NCBI RefSeq assembly: GCF_011881725.1
Contig: NZ_JAATUR010000010.1
Location: 41,138-105,137, forward strand
Direction: 5' to 3'
Source of the DNA: Escherichia coli
Lineage (GTDB): Bacteria; Pseudomonadota; Gammaproteobacteria; Enterobacterales; Enterobacteriaceae
Length of the DNA: 64,000 nucleotides
This document shows positions 28,027-37,722 of this stretch, piece after piece (the first letter of the stretch is position 1; each line of letters begins with the position of its first letter). A model generated the notes under the pieces. The model was given only the letters and a program-made list of their open reading frames with translations. It did no database searches and was not told the origin of the DNA. A program made the position numbers and the translations under genes.

Positions 28027-29205
28027 ATGTTTACTAAACGTCATCGCATCACATTGCTGTTCAATGCTAATAAAGCCTATGACCGTCAAGTTGTAGAAGG
28101 TGTGGGGGAATATTTACAGGCGTCACAATCGGAATGGGATATTTTCATTGAAGAAGATTTCCGCGCCCGCATTGATAAAATCAAGGACTGGTTAGGAGAT
28201 GGCGTTATTGCCGACTTTGATGATAAACAAATCGAGCAAGCGTTGGCTGATGTCGACGTCCCTATTGTCGGGGTTGGTGGCTCGTATCACCTGGCAGAAA
28301 GCTATCCGCCCGTACATTACATTGCCACTGATAACTATGCGCTGGTTGAAAGCGCATTTTTACATTTAAAAGAGAAAGGCGTTAACCGCTTTGCTTTTTA
28401 TGGTCTGCCAGAGTCGAGTGGCAAAAGATGGGCAGCCGAACGCGAGTATGCTTTTCGCCAGCTCGTTGCTGAGGAAAAGTACCGTGGCGTCGTTTATCAG
28501 GGGCTGGAAACTGCACCAGAAAACTGGCAGCACGCGCAAAACCGGTTGGCCGACTGGTTGCAAACGCTGCCACCGCAAACCGGGATTATTGCCGTTACTG
28601 ACGCCCGGGCGCGGCATATTCTGCAAGTTTGCGAGCATCTGCATATTCCCGTACCGGAAAAACTATGCGTAATTGGCATCGATAACGAGGAGCTGACTCG
28701 CTATCTTTCTCGCGTCGCGCTTTCTTCGGTAGCTCAGGGCGCACGGCAAATGGGGTATCAGGCGGCAAAACTTCTGCATCGGTTGTTAGATAAGGAAGCG
28801 ATGCCTTTACAGCGGATTTTGGTCCCGCCAGTACGCGTCATTGAACGGCGCTCTACGGATTACCGTTCGTTGACCGACCCTGCTGTTATTCAGGCCATGC
28901 ATTACATCCGCAATCATGCCTGCAAAGGGATTAAAGTGGATCAGGTACTGGACGCTGTCGGGATATCGCGTTCCAATCTTGAGAAGCGTTTTAAAGAAGA
29001 GGTGGGCGAAACCATTCACGCGATGATTCATGCTGAGAAGCTGGAAAAAGCACGCAGCCTGCTGATTTCAACAACCTTATCAATCAATGAGATATCGCAA
29101 ATGTGCGGTTATCCATCGTTGCAATATTTCTACTCTGTATTTAAAAAAGCGTATAACACAACGCCAAAAGAGTATCGCGATGAAAACAGTGAAGTCATGC
29201 TGTAG
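28027..29205 (+). CDS. xylR: Xylose operon activator XylR
   Basis: A 392-residue AraC-family activator that binds D-xylose and turns on xylAB and xylFGH. Residues about 5-270 form a LacI/PBP1-like ligand-binding domain (RITLLFNANKAYDRQVVEGV at the start; CVIGIDNEELTRYL in the middle). The last 100 residues carry two AraC helix-turn-helices: DAVGISRSNLEKRFKEEVGE and INEISQMCGYPSLQYFYSVF. An AGGAAAAG ribosome site precedes the ATG. The complete regulon is present. Confidence 0.98.
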   Translation: MFTKRHRITLLFNANKAYDRQVVEGVGEYLQASQSEWDIFIEEDFRARIDKIKDWLGDGVIADFDDKQIEQALADVDVPIVGVGGSYHLAESYPPVHYIATDNYALVESAFLHLKEKGVNRFAFYGLPESSGKRWAAEREYAFRQLVAEEKYRGVVYQGLETAPENWQHAQNRLADWLQTLPPQTGIIAVTDARARHILQVCEHLHIPVPEKLCVIGIDNEELTRYLSRVALSSVAQGARQMGYQAAKLLHRLLDKEAMPLQRILVPPVRVIERRSTDYRSLTDPAVIQAMHYIRNHACKGIKVDQVLDAVGISRSNLEKRFKEEVGETIHAMIHAEKLEKARSLLISTTLSINEISQMCGYPSLQYFYSVFKKAYNTTPKEYRDENSEVML

Positions 29206-29230
29206 CGCGGTTGTCGGAAACAACGTGAGC

Positions 29231-29260
29231 GCCTTATCCGACCAACACGTCGGATAAGGC
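29231..29260. repeat. REP-derived perfect palindrome between xylR and bax
   Basis: GCCTTATCCGAC (29231-29242) pairs perfectly with GTCGGATAAGGC (29249-29260). It is made of REP-type sequence and lies between two convergent genes, where it may serve as a terminator for both. A partial REP arm precedes it from about 29209. Confidence 0.8.
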
Positions 29261-29273
29261 TAAAGAGATATAA

Positions 29274-30098
29274 TTACATATGCGCAGCGATTAGCCGCTG
29301 GTTATCCTGGTACATCGCGAACAGGTAGTTGTTATAACTCTGTCCCCTTGTTGAATAACCTTTCAGCTTATGAATCATCGCTGTTGCGGTCACTTCCTGA
29401 TCCGCTTTACGCAGCTGCGCGCGCGATTTACGGAACGAAGCGTAAGCCGGGTGCGTATTCAGGTTGGTGACATAGGCGCTCACCGATTCTTTGACAGAAC
29501 CGAACTGTGAGTAGCCCTTCACTTTACCCGGCGCATTGGTACAACGACCTTTCATGCACTTCATGCCAAACAGGTTGTTGTTGCTACGCGCCAGCTTCGA
29601 CGTACCCCAACCACTTTCTGCCGCAGCCATCGTCGCCACCATACTGGTCGGGATAATGTCTACGCGTTCAAGCAGCGTATTCCACGGGATTTTTCGCGTA
29701 TTACCAGACCACTTCACCTTGTAGCGTTTGGCAATGTCTTTCAGACGCGCACGCTCTGCAGGCGACCATTGACCCTGGTACTGTTTTGAAATGAGCCAGT
29801 TACGTTCTGCCGTAATGGCAGCATTTTGGCTGGTAATGTAAGGCATTACGGTCCGGAGAAACGCTTTTTTCCTTGGTGTTCCGGAAGGGTATTTTCGCAA
29901 ATCAGGAAGTGAACTGCTCTTTGCACTATTGCGAGAATACTCTTGTTTACTGCTTACCTGTTTATTACTAGCTTTGGTTATGTGGGACTTTTGACTCGCT
30001 GTTGTCGTGTGCGTCTTCGCTAACACCTCACTCGAAAATACCAGAGTGAGTAACATAAGAATCATCGCCCCATATCGTCGTATGGGAGTCAAAATCAT
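29274..30098 (-). CDS. bax: Bax, glucosaminidase-family peptidoglycan hydrolase
   Basis: A 274-residue exported protein. A signal peptide (MILTPIRRYGAMILMLL, cleavage near VLA) is followed by a low-complexity Ser/Lys/Thr-rich linker (residues about 28-65). The C-terminal domain of the mannosyl-glycoprotein endo-beta-N-acetylglucosaminidase family (FlgJ/GH73-like) has the catalytic-site region TSMVATMAAAESGWGTSKLA and NLFGMKCMKG. In K-12 it is called ATP-binding protein-related Bax, but the fold points to cell-wall hydrolysis. Divergent from malS. Confidence 0.92.
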   Translation of the reverse strand: MILTPIRRYGAMILMLLTLVFSSEVLAKTHTTTASQKSHITKASNKQVSSKQEYSRNSAKSSSLPDLRKYPSGTPRKKAFLRTVMPYITSQNAAITAERNWLISKQYQGQWSPAERARLKDIAKRYKVKWSGNTRKIPWNTLLERVDIIPTSMVATMAAAESGWGTSKLARSNNNLFGMKCMKGRCTNAPGKVKGYSQFGSVKESVSAYVTNLNTHPAYASFRKSRAQLRKADQEVTATAMIHKLKGYSTRGQSYNNYLFAMYQDNQRLIAAHM

Positions 30099-30325
30099 CA
30101 GGTCTCCTGGTCGGATTTAATCATTCCAACACCTTATATTTTTCACAAATTTGAGAGTTGAATCTCAAATCATATCAAAAATAGCTGTCAAGAGCACCCC
30201 AAGGAATAGTCCAAATCTGAAACTATGTCACGCAATAACGGTTCAGAATGGCGCTAAATCGCAGAAAATGTGGGGTTTATCGCAAAAAATAAGCTTAAAT
30301 TTCAGGTGGAATACTCACCCTTTCG

Positions 30326-30359
30326 CCTCATCCTGACTTAATGAGCGTTAGGGAGGAGT
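30326..30359. promoter_or_regulatory. Candidate paired MalT boxes upstream of malS
   Basis: Two matches to the MalT consensus GGGGAKGAGG lie about 60-95 bases before the malS ATG: CAGGATGAGG on the minus strand (30335-30326) and AGGGAGGAGT on the plus strand (30350-30359), each 8 of 10. malS is a known MalT-dependent gene. The rest of the 320-base bax-malS interval (30099-30418) shows no gene. Confidence 0.6.
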
Positions 30360-30418
30360 TTTAGCAGCCTTATCACTGGCAAACTGGTGAAATTCGCAGC
30401 AATAAGGACTCATCTGTT

Positions 30419-32449
30419 ATGAAACTTGCCGCCTGTTTTCTGACACTCCTTCCTGCCTTTGCCATTGCCGCCGACTGGACATCTCAGGGGTTCCCTACGT
30501 TTAGCGAACAGGAGTCAGGGACATTTGTCAGCCATGCGCAAATGACCAAAGGTACGCGTCCACTAACGCTAAATTTTGACCAACAGTGCTGGCAGCCTGC
30601 AGATGCCATAAAACTCAATCAGATGCTTTCCCTGCAACCTTGTGGCAACACACCGCCTCAATGGCGATTGTTCAAAGACGGCAAATATACGCTGCAAATA
30701 GATACCCGCTCCGGCACACCAACGTTGATGATTTCGATCCAGAACACCGCCGAACCGGTGGCGAACCTGGTCCGCGAATGCCCGAAATGGGATGGATTAC
30801 CGCTCACGCTGGATGTCAGCGCCACTTTCCCAGAGGGAGCTGTAGTCCGGGATTATTACAGCCAGCAAATCGCGACGGTGAAGAATGGCCAAATAACGTT
30901 ACAACCCGCTGCCACGAGCAACGGTTTGCTCCTGCTGGAACGGGCAGAAACTGACGCCTCAGCCCCTTTCGACTGGCATAACGCCACCGTTTACTTTGTG
31001 CTTACAGACCGTTTTGAAAACGGTGATCCCAGTAATGACCAGAGCTACGGACGCCATAAAGACGGCATGGAGGAAATTGGTACTTTCCACGGCGGTGATT
31101 TACGCGGTCTGACCAACAAACTGGATTACCTTCAGCAACTGGGGGTGAACGCCCTGTGGATCAGCGCCCCGTTTGAGCAAATTCATGGCTGGGTCGGCGG
31201 CGGTACGAAAGGCGACTTCCCGCATTATGCCTATCATGGCTACTACACCCAGGACTGGACGAACCTTGATGCCAATATGGGCAGCGAAGCCGATCTACGG
31301 GCGCTGGTTGACGGTGCGCATCAGCGCGGTATCCGCATTATTTTTGATGTGGTGATGAACCATACAGGCTATGCCACGCTGGCAGATATGCAGGAGTATC
31401 AGTTTGGTGCGTTATACCTTTCTGGTAATGAGCTGAAAAAAACGCTGGGCGACCGCTGGAGCGACTGGAAACCTGCCGCCGGGCAAACCTGGCATAGCTT
31501 TAACGATTACATCAATTTCAGCGACAAAACAGGCTGGGATAAATGGTGGGGGAAAAACTGGATCCGTACCGATATCGGCGATTACGACAATCCTGGATTC
31601 GACGATCTCACCATGTCGCTGGCCTTTTTACCGGATATCAAAACAGAATCTACCGCCGCTTCGGGTCTGCCGATGTTCTATAAAAACAAACCGGATACCC
31701 ACGCCAAAGCGATTGACGGTTATACGCCGCGCGATTACTTAACCCACTGGTTAAGTCAATGGGTCCGCGACTATGGTATTGATGGTTTTAGGGTCGATAC
31801 CGCCAAACATGTTGAGTTGCCCGCCTGGCAGCAGTTGAAAACTCAGGCCAGCGTCGCACTTAGTGAATGGAAGAAAGCTAATCCTGAGAAAGCGTTAGAT
31901 GACAAGCCTTTCTGGATGACTGGCGAATCCTGGGGCCACGGCGTGATGCAAAGTGACTATTATCGCTACGGCTTCGATGCGATGATCAATTTCGATTATC
32001 AGGAACAGGCGGCAAAAGCGGTCGATTGCCTGGCTCAGATGGATACTACCTGGCAGCAAATGGCAGGGAAATTACAAGATTTCAACGTGTTGAGCTACCT
32101 CTCCTCGCATGATACCCGCCTGTTCCGCGAAGGGGGAAACAAAGCAGCAGAGTTATTGTTATTAGCGCCAGGTGCGGTACAAATCTTTTATGGCGATGAA
32201 TCCTCACGTCCGTTCGGTCCTACCGGCTCCGATCCGCTGCAAGGCACGCGTTCGGATATGAACTGGCAGGATATCAGCGGTAAATCTGCCGCCAGCGTCG
32301 CACACTGGCAGAAAATCAGCCAGTTCCGCGCAAGACATCCAGCAATTGGGGCTGGCAAACAAACGGCGCTTTCGCTGAAAAAGGGCTACGGATTCGTCCG
32401 TGAATATGGCGACGATAAAGTCATGGTCATCTGGGCGGGGCAACAGTAA
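30419..32449 (+). CDS. malS: Periplasmic alpha-amylase MalS
   Basis: A 676-residue GH13 alpha-amylase that cleaves longer maltodextrins in the periplasm for the maltose system. Signal peptide MKLAACFLTLLPAFAIA is cleaved before ADWTS. An N-terminal accessory region (residues about 18-190) with paired cysteines precedes the barrel. Catalytic residues are in place: Asp460 (DGFRVDTAKH), Glu503 (TGESWGHG) and Asp565 (YLSSHDTR), with conserved DVVMNHTGY. A GGCTTCCCG hairpin at 32457-32487 follows the stop but lacks a U-tract. Confidence 0.97.
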   Translation: MKLAACFLTLLPAFAIAADWTSQGFPTFSEQESGTFVSHAQMTKGTRPLTLNFDQQCWQPADAIKLNQMLSLQPCGNTPPQWRLFKDGKYTLQIDTRSGTPTLMISIQNTAEPVANLVRECPKWDGLPLTLDVSATFPEGAVVRDYYSQQIATVKNGQITLQPAATSNGLLLLERAETDASAPFDWHNATVYFVLTDRFENGDPSNDQSYGRHKDGMEEIGTFHGGDLRGLTNKLDYLQQLGVNALWISAPFEQIHGWVGGGTKGDFPHYAYHGYYTQDWTNLDANMGSEADLRALVDGAHQRGIRIIFDVVMNHTGYATLADMQEYQFGALYLSGNELKKTLGDRWSDWKPAAGQTWHSFNDYINFSDKTGWDKWWGKNWIRTDIGDYDNPGFDDLTMSLAFLPDIKTESTAASGLPMFYKNKPDTHAKAIDGYTPRDYLTHWLSQWVRDYGIDGFRVDTAKHVELPAWQQLKTQASVALSEWKKANPEKALDDKPFWMTGESWGHGVMQSDYYRYGFDAMINFDYQEQAAKAVDCLAQMDTTWQQMAGKLQDFNVLSYLSSHDTRLFREGGNKAAELLLLAPGAVQIFYGDESSRPFGPTGSDPLQGTRSDMNWQDISGKSAASVAHWQKISQFRARHPAIGAGKQTALSLKKGYGFVREYGDDKVMVIWAGQQ

Positions 32450-32456
32450 TTATTCC

Positions 32457-32487
32457 GGCTTCCCGTGCGGCGGTACGCCGGGAAGCC
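32457..32487 (+). terminator. Hairpin after malS (no U-tract)
   Basis: GGCTTCCCG pairs with CGGGAAGCC around a GC-rich loop, starting 8 bases after the malS stop. No run of T follows, so it may protect the mRNA end or attenuate rather than act as a classic terminator. Confidence 0.45.
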
Positions 32488-32623
32488 ATCCAGCCTAAAA
32501 CACCAGCCTAATCGAAAACAACAGCATAAAGTATCAATTACCCGTCAGCAGCGTGATTTGCACCCTGGCAAATGTAGCGTTATTGTTACCTTCCTTGCTA
32601 CAGAGTTCGACAGATATCCCGCT

Positions 32624-33877
32624 ATGACATTCTCCCTTTTTGGTGACAAATTTACCCGCCACTCCGGCATTACACTGCTGATGGAAGATCTGAACGACGG
32701 TTTACGCACTCCCGGCGCGATTATGCTTGGTGGCGGTAATCCGGCGCAGATCCCGGAAATGCAGGACTATTTCCAGACGCTACTAACCGACATGCTGGAA
32801 AGCGGCAAAGCGACTGATGCGCTGTGCAATTACGATGGCCCACAGGGGAAAACGGAGCTACTCACACTACTTGCCGGTATGCTGCGCGAAAAGTTGGGTT
32901 GGGATATCGAACCACAGAATATTGCACTAACAAACGGCAGCCAGAGCGCATTTTTCTACTTATTTAATCTATTTGCCGGACGCCGTGCCGATGGTCGGGT
33001 CAAAAAAGTGCTGTTCCCGCTGGCACCAGAATACATTGGCTACGCTGACGCCGGACTGGAGGAAGATCTCTTCGTCTCTGCGCGTCCGAACATTGAATTG
33101 CTACCAGAGGGCCAGTTTAAATATCACGTCGATTTCGAACATCTGCACATTGGCGAAGAGACGGGGATGATTTGTGTCTCCCGACCGACGAACCCGACAG
33201 GCAATGTGATAACTGATGAAGAGTTGCTGAAGCTGGATGCGCTGGCGAATCAGCACGGTATCCCGCTGGTGATTGATAACGCTTATGGCGTCCCGTTCCC
33301 TGGCATCATCTTCAGCGAAGCGCGCCCGCTGTGGAATCCAAATATCGTGCTATGCATGAGCCTTTCCAAGCTGGGTCTGCCAGGTTCACGCTGCGGCATT
33401 ATCATCGCCAATGAAAAAATCATCACTGCCATCACTAACATGAACGGCATTATCAGCCTGGCGCCAGGCAGTATTGGTCCAGCGATGATGTGTGAAATGA
33501 TTAAGCGTAACGATCTGCTGCGCCTGTCAGAAACGGTCATCAAGCCGTTCTACTACCAGCGTGTTCAGGAAACTATCGCTATCATTCGCCGCCATTTACC
33601 AGAAGATCGCTGCCTGATTCATAAACCTGAAGGGGCCATTTTCCTCTGGTTATGGTTTAAGGATTTGCCGATTACCACCGAGCAGCTTTATCAGCGCCTG
33701 AAAGCGCGCGGTGTGCTGATGGTACCGGGACACAACTTCTTCCCAGGTCTGGATAAACCGTGGCCGCATACGCATCAATGTATGCGCATGAACTACGTGC
33801 CGGATCCGGAGAAAATTGAGGCGGGCGTGAAGATTCTGGCGGAAGAGATTGAACGCGCCTGGGCTGAAAGCCACTAA
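32624..33877 (+). CDS. avtA: Valine-pyruvate aminotransferase (transaminase C) AvtA
   Basis: A 417-residue PLP-dependent class I/II aminotransferase that makes alanine from pyruvate using valine, and the reverse. The PLP lysine is Lys249 in MSLSKLGLPGSRCG. Other cofactor contacts are LTNGSQSAFFYLFNLFAG, SRPTNPTGNVITDEEL and VIDNAYGVPFPG. I chose the ATG at 32624 because it yields the normal MTFSLFGDKFTRHSG start and length; the frame is open 53 codons upstream without a plausible start. Its ribosome site is weak. The gene is repressed by alanine and leucine in K-12. Confidence 0.96.
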   Translation: MTFSLFGDKFTRHSGITLLMEDLNDGLRTPGAIMLGGGNPAQIPEMQDYFQTLLTDMLESGKATDALCNYDGPQGKTELLTLLAGMLREKLGWDIEPQNIALTNGSQSAFFYLFNLFAGRRADGRVKKVLFPLAPEYIGYADAGLEEDLFVSARPNIELLPEGQFKYHVDFEHLHIGEETGMICVSRPTNPTGNVITDEELLKLDALANQHGIPLVIDNAYGVPFPGIIFSEARPLWNPNIVLCMSLSKLGLPGSRCGIIIANEKIITAITNMNGIISLAPGSIGPAMMCEMIKRNDLLRLSETVIKPFYYQRVQETIAIIRRHLPEDRCLIHKPEGAIFLWLWFKDLPITTEQLYQRLKARGVLMVPGHNFFPGLDKPWPHTHQCMRMNYVPDPEKIEAGVKILAEEIERAWAESH

Positions 33878-33880
33878 AAA

Positions 33881-33982
33881 TTGCCTGATGCGCTACGCTT
33901 ATCAGGCCTACATGATTTCTGCAATATATTGAATCTGGAAGAATTTGTAGGCCGGATAAGGCGTTTGAGCCGCATCCGGCAT
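33881..33982. repeat. BIME (REP pair) between avtA and ysaA
   Basis: A REP unit starting TTGCCTGATGCGCTACGCTT at 33881 faces a second unit at about 33947-33982 (TTGTAGGCCGGATAAGGCGT and its arm). It lies between convergent genes and occupies the whole intergenic space. Confidence 0.92.
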
Positions 33983-34027
33983 AAACAAAGCGCACTATCC
34001 CTGCGTTAAAAACGCCGGAAAAACGTT

Positions 34028-34501
34028 TCAAACAGGCTGCTGCTGTAACCGTTGACGCTGGATTTTCTCAACATCCATACATTGCAACGCCTGTGTTGGG
34101 CAGGCTTCAACACAGGCTGGTCCCGTCGCCCGATGCCAGCACAGATCGCACTTAATCGCCCTCGCCTTTGCACGCGAAGAAACGACCTCCATCGCACCAA
34201 ACGGGCAAGCCAGCATACAGCTTTTACAGCCAATACAACGTGATTGTTCAACGAAGATATGCCCATGTTCGCGGCGAATAGCCCCCACAGGGCAGACATT
34301 TGCGCACGGCGCATCTTCACACTGATGACAGGCTACTGCCGTAGTAAAGGTATGGTCTTTGATGACACGAATTCGCGAAATAAACTCGCCCGGCGACAAC
34401 GCAGCGCAATCCTGATTTTCCTGATGCGACACTGCGCAAGCTACTTCACAGGTGCGGCAACCGATACATTTCGTCGCATCCGCAATAATAAACCGGTTCA
34501 T
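34028..34501 (-). CDS. ysaA: Ferredoxin-type 4Fe-4S protein YsaA
   Basis: A 157-residue polyferredoxin of the HycB/HydN type with four cysteine clusters: CIGCRTCEVACAVS, CHQCEDAPCANVCP, CIGCKSCMLACPFGA and CDLCWHRATGPACVEACP. This predicts four 4Fe-4S centres and an electron-transfer role with a molybdoenzyme or hydrogenase partner. No partner gene is adjacent, and the physiological one is unknown. The ATG at 34501 gives MNRFIIADATKCIGC, the usual E. coli start. Confidence 0.92.
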   Translation of the reverse strand: MNRFIIADATKCIGCRTCEVACAVSHQENQDCAALSPGEFISRIRVIKDHTFTTAVACHQCEDAPCANVCPVGAIRREHGHIFVEQSRCIGCKSCMLACPFGAMEVVSSRAKARAIKCDLCWHRATGPACVEACPTQALQCMDVEKIQRQRLQQQPV

Positions 34502-34602
34502 GATCACTCCTTTGCACTAAAACAGCAGAGTGCCAGAGAGCGCGCCTTTACTGCTTTGATCCAACGAAGGAAATGTTAAAGTTTTGGCACCTGTTCAGCG
34601 TG

Positions 34603-35436
34603 TTATGTGATCGCGCCCTGGTCGTCTCTGACGGTAAATCCCAGTTCATTAGAGATAGCCTGAGCGGTTTCACGCAGTGGTTTCAGAAGATTTTTCTCCC
34701 CCACCTGTTTCAATCGTGATGTCGAAAGCGAAATCGATACGGCATACGGCACCCGTCCATGAATATCAAAGACCGGAACAGCAATGCAGGAGACGCCGAG
34801 TTCGTTTTCTTCTCTGTCCATCGCCACTCCGCTTTCACGAATATGTGCCAGTTCGTCGAACATCGCTGGCAGTTCGGTAATGGTATTGCGGGTTAATGGC
34901 TGAATTTCATGCTGATGGCTTTCCCAGTACGACTTCACGTAGTCCGGGTGACCAAACGCCATGTAGATCTTGCCCATCGCGGAACAGTAGAGCGGCATAT
35001 GCTGGCCAATATAAGCGCGAGTTCGCAGCATCCCGGTAGTAGGCTCGAGTTTATAAATCAAAATAGCGTGATCGTCTTCTCGGCTGGAGAAGTTAATGGT
35101 TTCACCGGTGGCGATGTTCAGCGCTTCAAGATGTGGCGCGGCGATATGAATGATGTTCAGCGAAGATAGCGCCTTCTGCCCGACGGCAATAAATTTGGTG
35201 GTCAGGCGGTAACTCCCTGCGGCAGGCGCGGTGGTCACATAGCCGCAGGACTGTAATCCCTGCAATAAGCGATGGACGGTACTCTTATTTAAACCTGCCA
35301 GCTCCGAGAGATGCGCCAGCGGGCAACCGTTTGGATAGTTGCTCAATATCTCAATCAGCATCAGCCCGCGAAACAGACTCTGGCTTCCAGCTGGACGCTC
35401 TTTTTCCTGCGCCATCTCGTTCTCTTTTTTTCCCAT
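34603..35436 (-). CDS. yiaJ: IclR-family repressor of the yiaK-sgbE operon, YiaJ (PlaR)
   Basis: A 277-residue IclR-type regulator. The N-terminal winged helix-turn-helix spans about residues 20-80 (LAHLSELAGLNKSTVHRLLQ), and the C-terminal effector domain carries PLYCSAMGKIYMAF and ELGVSCIAVPVFDIHGRVPY. In K-12 it represses yiaKLMNO-lyxK-sgbHUE, and L-ascorbate and plant-derived signals have been reported as inducers. It is divergent from that operon, with a 215-base shared control region. A GTG immediately upstream of the ATG is an equally placed alternative start. Confidence 0.95.
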   Translation of the reverse strand: MGKKENEMAQEKERPAGSQSLFRGLMLIEILSNYPNGCPLAHLSELAGLNKSTVHRLLQGLQSCGYVTTAPAAGSYRLTTKFIAVGQKALSSLNIIHIAAPHLEALNIATGETINFSSREDDHAILIYKLEPTTGMLRTRAYIGQHMPLYCSAMGKIYMAFGHPDYVKSYWESHQHEIQPLTRNTITELPAMFDELAHIRESGVAMDREENELGVSCIAVPVFDIHGRVPYAVSISLSTSRLKQVGEKNLLKPLRETAQAISNELGFTVRDDQGAIT

Positions 35437-35651
35437 CACTTCCTTCCCCTTTTTATTGCGTCCTGATGGTAGCGCAAAGTGTGTCGCAGTTCACGATCTC
35501 GACAGATAATTTATAACAGATTGATTTTAATGATTTTTGAAATTCACAGCGTGGATTGCTTTGTTAAAACGCGATCGATATATTTGAAATCAGATTTCGC
35601 ATATTGAAATTTTAAGCCAAAAAAGCGTTCAAAAAAACAAGGAAGACAGGG
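35437..35651. promoter_or_regulatory. yiaJ/yiaK divergent operator-promoter region
   Basis: The 215 bases between the repressor and its operon are AT-rich. The segment TATTTGAAATCAGATTTCGC (35580-35599) contains the inverted repeat GAAATC-A-GATTTC (35585-35597), a plausible IclR-type operator just upstream of yiaK. The assignment as a YiaJ site is inference from position and symmetry. Confidence 0.5.
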
Positions 35652-36650
35652 ATGAAAGTGACATTTGAGCAGTTAAAAGCAGCCTTTAATCGGGTCTTAA
35701 TTTCACGCGGCGTTGACAGCGAAACGGCTGATGCCTGCGCAGAAATGTTCGCCAGCACCACCGAGTCCGGTGTGTATTCTCACGGCGTAAACCGTTTCCC
35801 TCGTTTCATTCAACAACTGGATAATGGCGATATCATTCCCGATGCCGAGGCCAAACGTATAACCAGCCTCGGCGCTATTGAGCAGTGGGATGCCCAGCGC
35901 TCAATCGGCAATCTGACGGCGAAAAAGATGATGGATCGCGCCATTGAACTGGCTGCCGATCACGGTATTGGTCTGGTGGCACTACGTAATGCCAACCACT
36001 GGATGCGCGGCGGCAGCTACGGCTGGCAGGCGGCGGAAAAAGGCTACATCGGCATCTGCTGGACCAACTCCATCGCGGTGATGCCACCGTGGGGCGCAAA
36101 AGAATGTCGCATCGGCACCAACCCGCTGATCGTCGCCATTCCTTCCACGCCGATCACTATGGTCGATATGTCGATGTCGATGTTTTCCTACGGCATGTTA
36201 GAAGTGAATCGTCTGGCGGGACGCGAACTACCGGTTGATGGCGGGTTTGATGATGAAGGCAATTTAACCAAAGAACCTGGCATTATCGAGAAAAACCGCC
36301 GTATTTTACCCATGGGCTACTGGAAAGGCTCCGGCATGTCGATTGTGCTGGATATGATTGCCACTCTCCTTTCCGACGGCGCATCTGTTGCCGAGGTCAC
36401 CCAGGATAACAGTGACGAGTACGGCGTTTCACAAATCTTTATCGCCATCGAAGTGGATAAATTAATCGACGGCGCCACCCGCGATGCCAAGCTGCAACGC
36501 ATCATGGATTACGTTACCAGTGCCGAACGCGCTGACGAAAACCAGGCCATCCGCTTACCCGGTCACGAATTCACTACCCTGCTGGCAGAAAACCGCCGCA
36601 ACGGTATTACCGTTGACGACAGTGTGTGGGCCAAAATCCAGGCATTATAA
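35652..36650 (+). CDS. dlgD: 2,3-diketo-L-gulonate reductase
   Basis: A 332-residue NADH-dependent reductase (yiaK) of the LDH2/MDH2 family that converts 2,3-diketo-L-gulonate to 3-keto-L-gulonate. The fold-specific segments [36 protein letters not shown] (with the catalytic His) and [16 protein letters not shown] are intact. First gene of the yiaKLMNO-lyxK-sgbHUE operon, preceded by a clear AAGGAAGACAGGG ribosome site. Confidence 0.96.
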   Translation: MKVTFEQLKAAFNRVLISRGVDSETADACAEMFASTTESGVYSHGVNRFPRFIQQLDNGDIIPDAEAKRITSLGAIEQWDAQRSIGNLTAKKMMDRAIELAADHGIGLVALRNANHWMRGGSYGWQAAEKGYIGICWTNSIAVMPPWGAKECRIGTNPLIVAIPSTPITMVDMSMSMFSYGMLEVNRLAGRELPVDGGFDDEGNLTKEPGIIEKNRRILPMGYWKGSGMSIVLDMIATLLSDGASVAEVTQDNSDEYGVSQIFIAIEVDKLIDGATRDAKLQRIMDYVTSAERADENQAIRLPGHEFTTLLAENRRNGITVDDSVWAKIQAL

Positions 36651-36658
36651 GGAGATAA

Positions 36659-37129
<471 letters not shown>

Positions 37130-37185
37130 TCGAATCGTCGTCTACGCCAGAACGCTTGAGTAATGTTACTGATCTAACTCTCTTA

Positions 37186-37220
37186 ATAATTCAAGTTGCT
37201 GCACATACAACTTGAATTAT
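37186..37220 (+). repeat. 13-bp perfect inverted repeat between yiaL and yiaM
   Basis: ATAATTCAAGTTG (37186-37198) pairs perfectly with CAACTTGAATTAT (37208-37220) around a nine-base loop. It sits inside the operon, 27 bases before yiaM, in its only sizeable gap before lyxK. It could be an RNA-processing or stability element; no U-tract follows. Confidence 0.75.
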
Positions 37221-37246
37221 GACGCGCATAGCCTCAAGGAATAGCT

Positions 37247-37720
37247 ATGAAAAAAATACTTGAAGCAATACTCGCGATTAATCTCGCCGTACTCTCTTGT
37301 ATTGTGTTTATAAACATAATTTTAAGATATGGTTTCCAGACAAGTATTTTATCCGTAGATGAATTGTCGCGTTATTTATTTGTCTGGTTAACCTTCATTG
37401 GCGCAATTGTGGCTTTTATGGATAACGCCCACGTCCAGGTTACCTTTCTGGTGGAGAAACTCTCCCCTGCGTGGCAGCGGCGAGTCGCTGTGCTCACACA
37501 TTCCTTAATTTTATTTATTTGTGGCGCACTGGCCTGGGGCGCAACGCTAAAAACAATTCAGGACTGGAGCGATTACTCACCGATCCTCGGTTTACCTGTA
37601 GGTCTGATGTACGCCGCATGTCTGCCCACCAGCCTTGTTATCGCTTTCTTTGAACTGCGTCTTTTATATCAACTCATCACGCGTAGCGATTCTGTAACGC
37701 CACCACCGCAAGGAGCTTGA
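37247..37720 (+). CDS. yiaM: TRAP transporter small membrane subunit YiaM
   Basis: A 157-residue DctQ-type protein with four predicted helices, the small membrane component of the YiaMNO tripartite ATP-independent periplasmic transporter. K-12 work connects YiaMNO to 2,3-diketo-L-gulonate and L-xylulose uptake. The family segment [18 protein letters not shown] near residue 40 is present. An AAGGAATAG ribosome site precedes the ATG, and yiaN starts two bases after its stop. Confidence 0.95.
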   Translation: MKKILEAILAINLAVLSCIVFINIILRYGFQTSILSVDELSRYLFVWLTFIGAIVAFMDNAHVQVTFLVEKLSPAWQRRVAVLTHSLILFICGALAWGATLKTIQDWSDYSPILGLPVGLMYAACLPTSLVIAFFELRLLYQLITRSDSVTPPPQGA

Positions 37721-37722
37721 TC

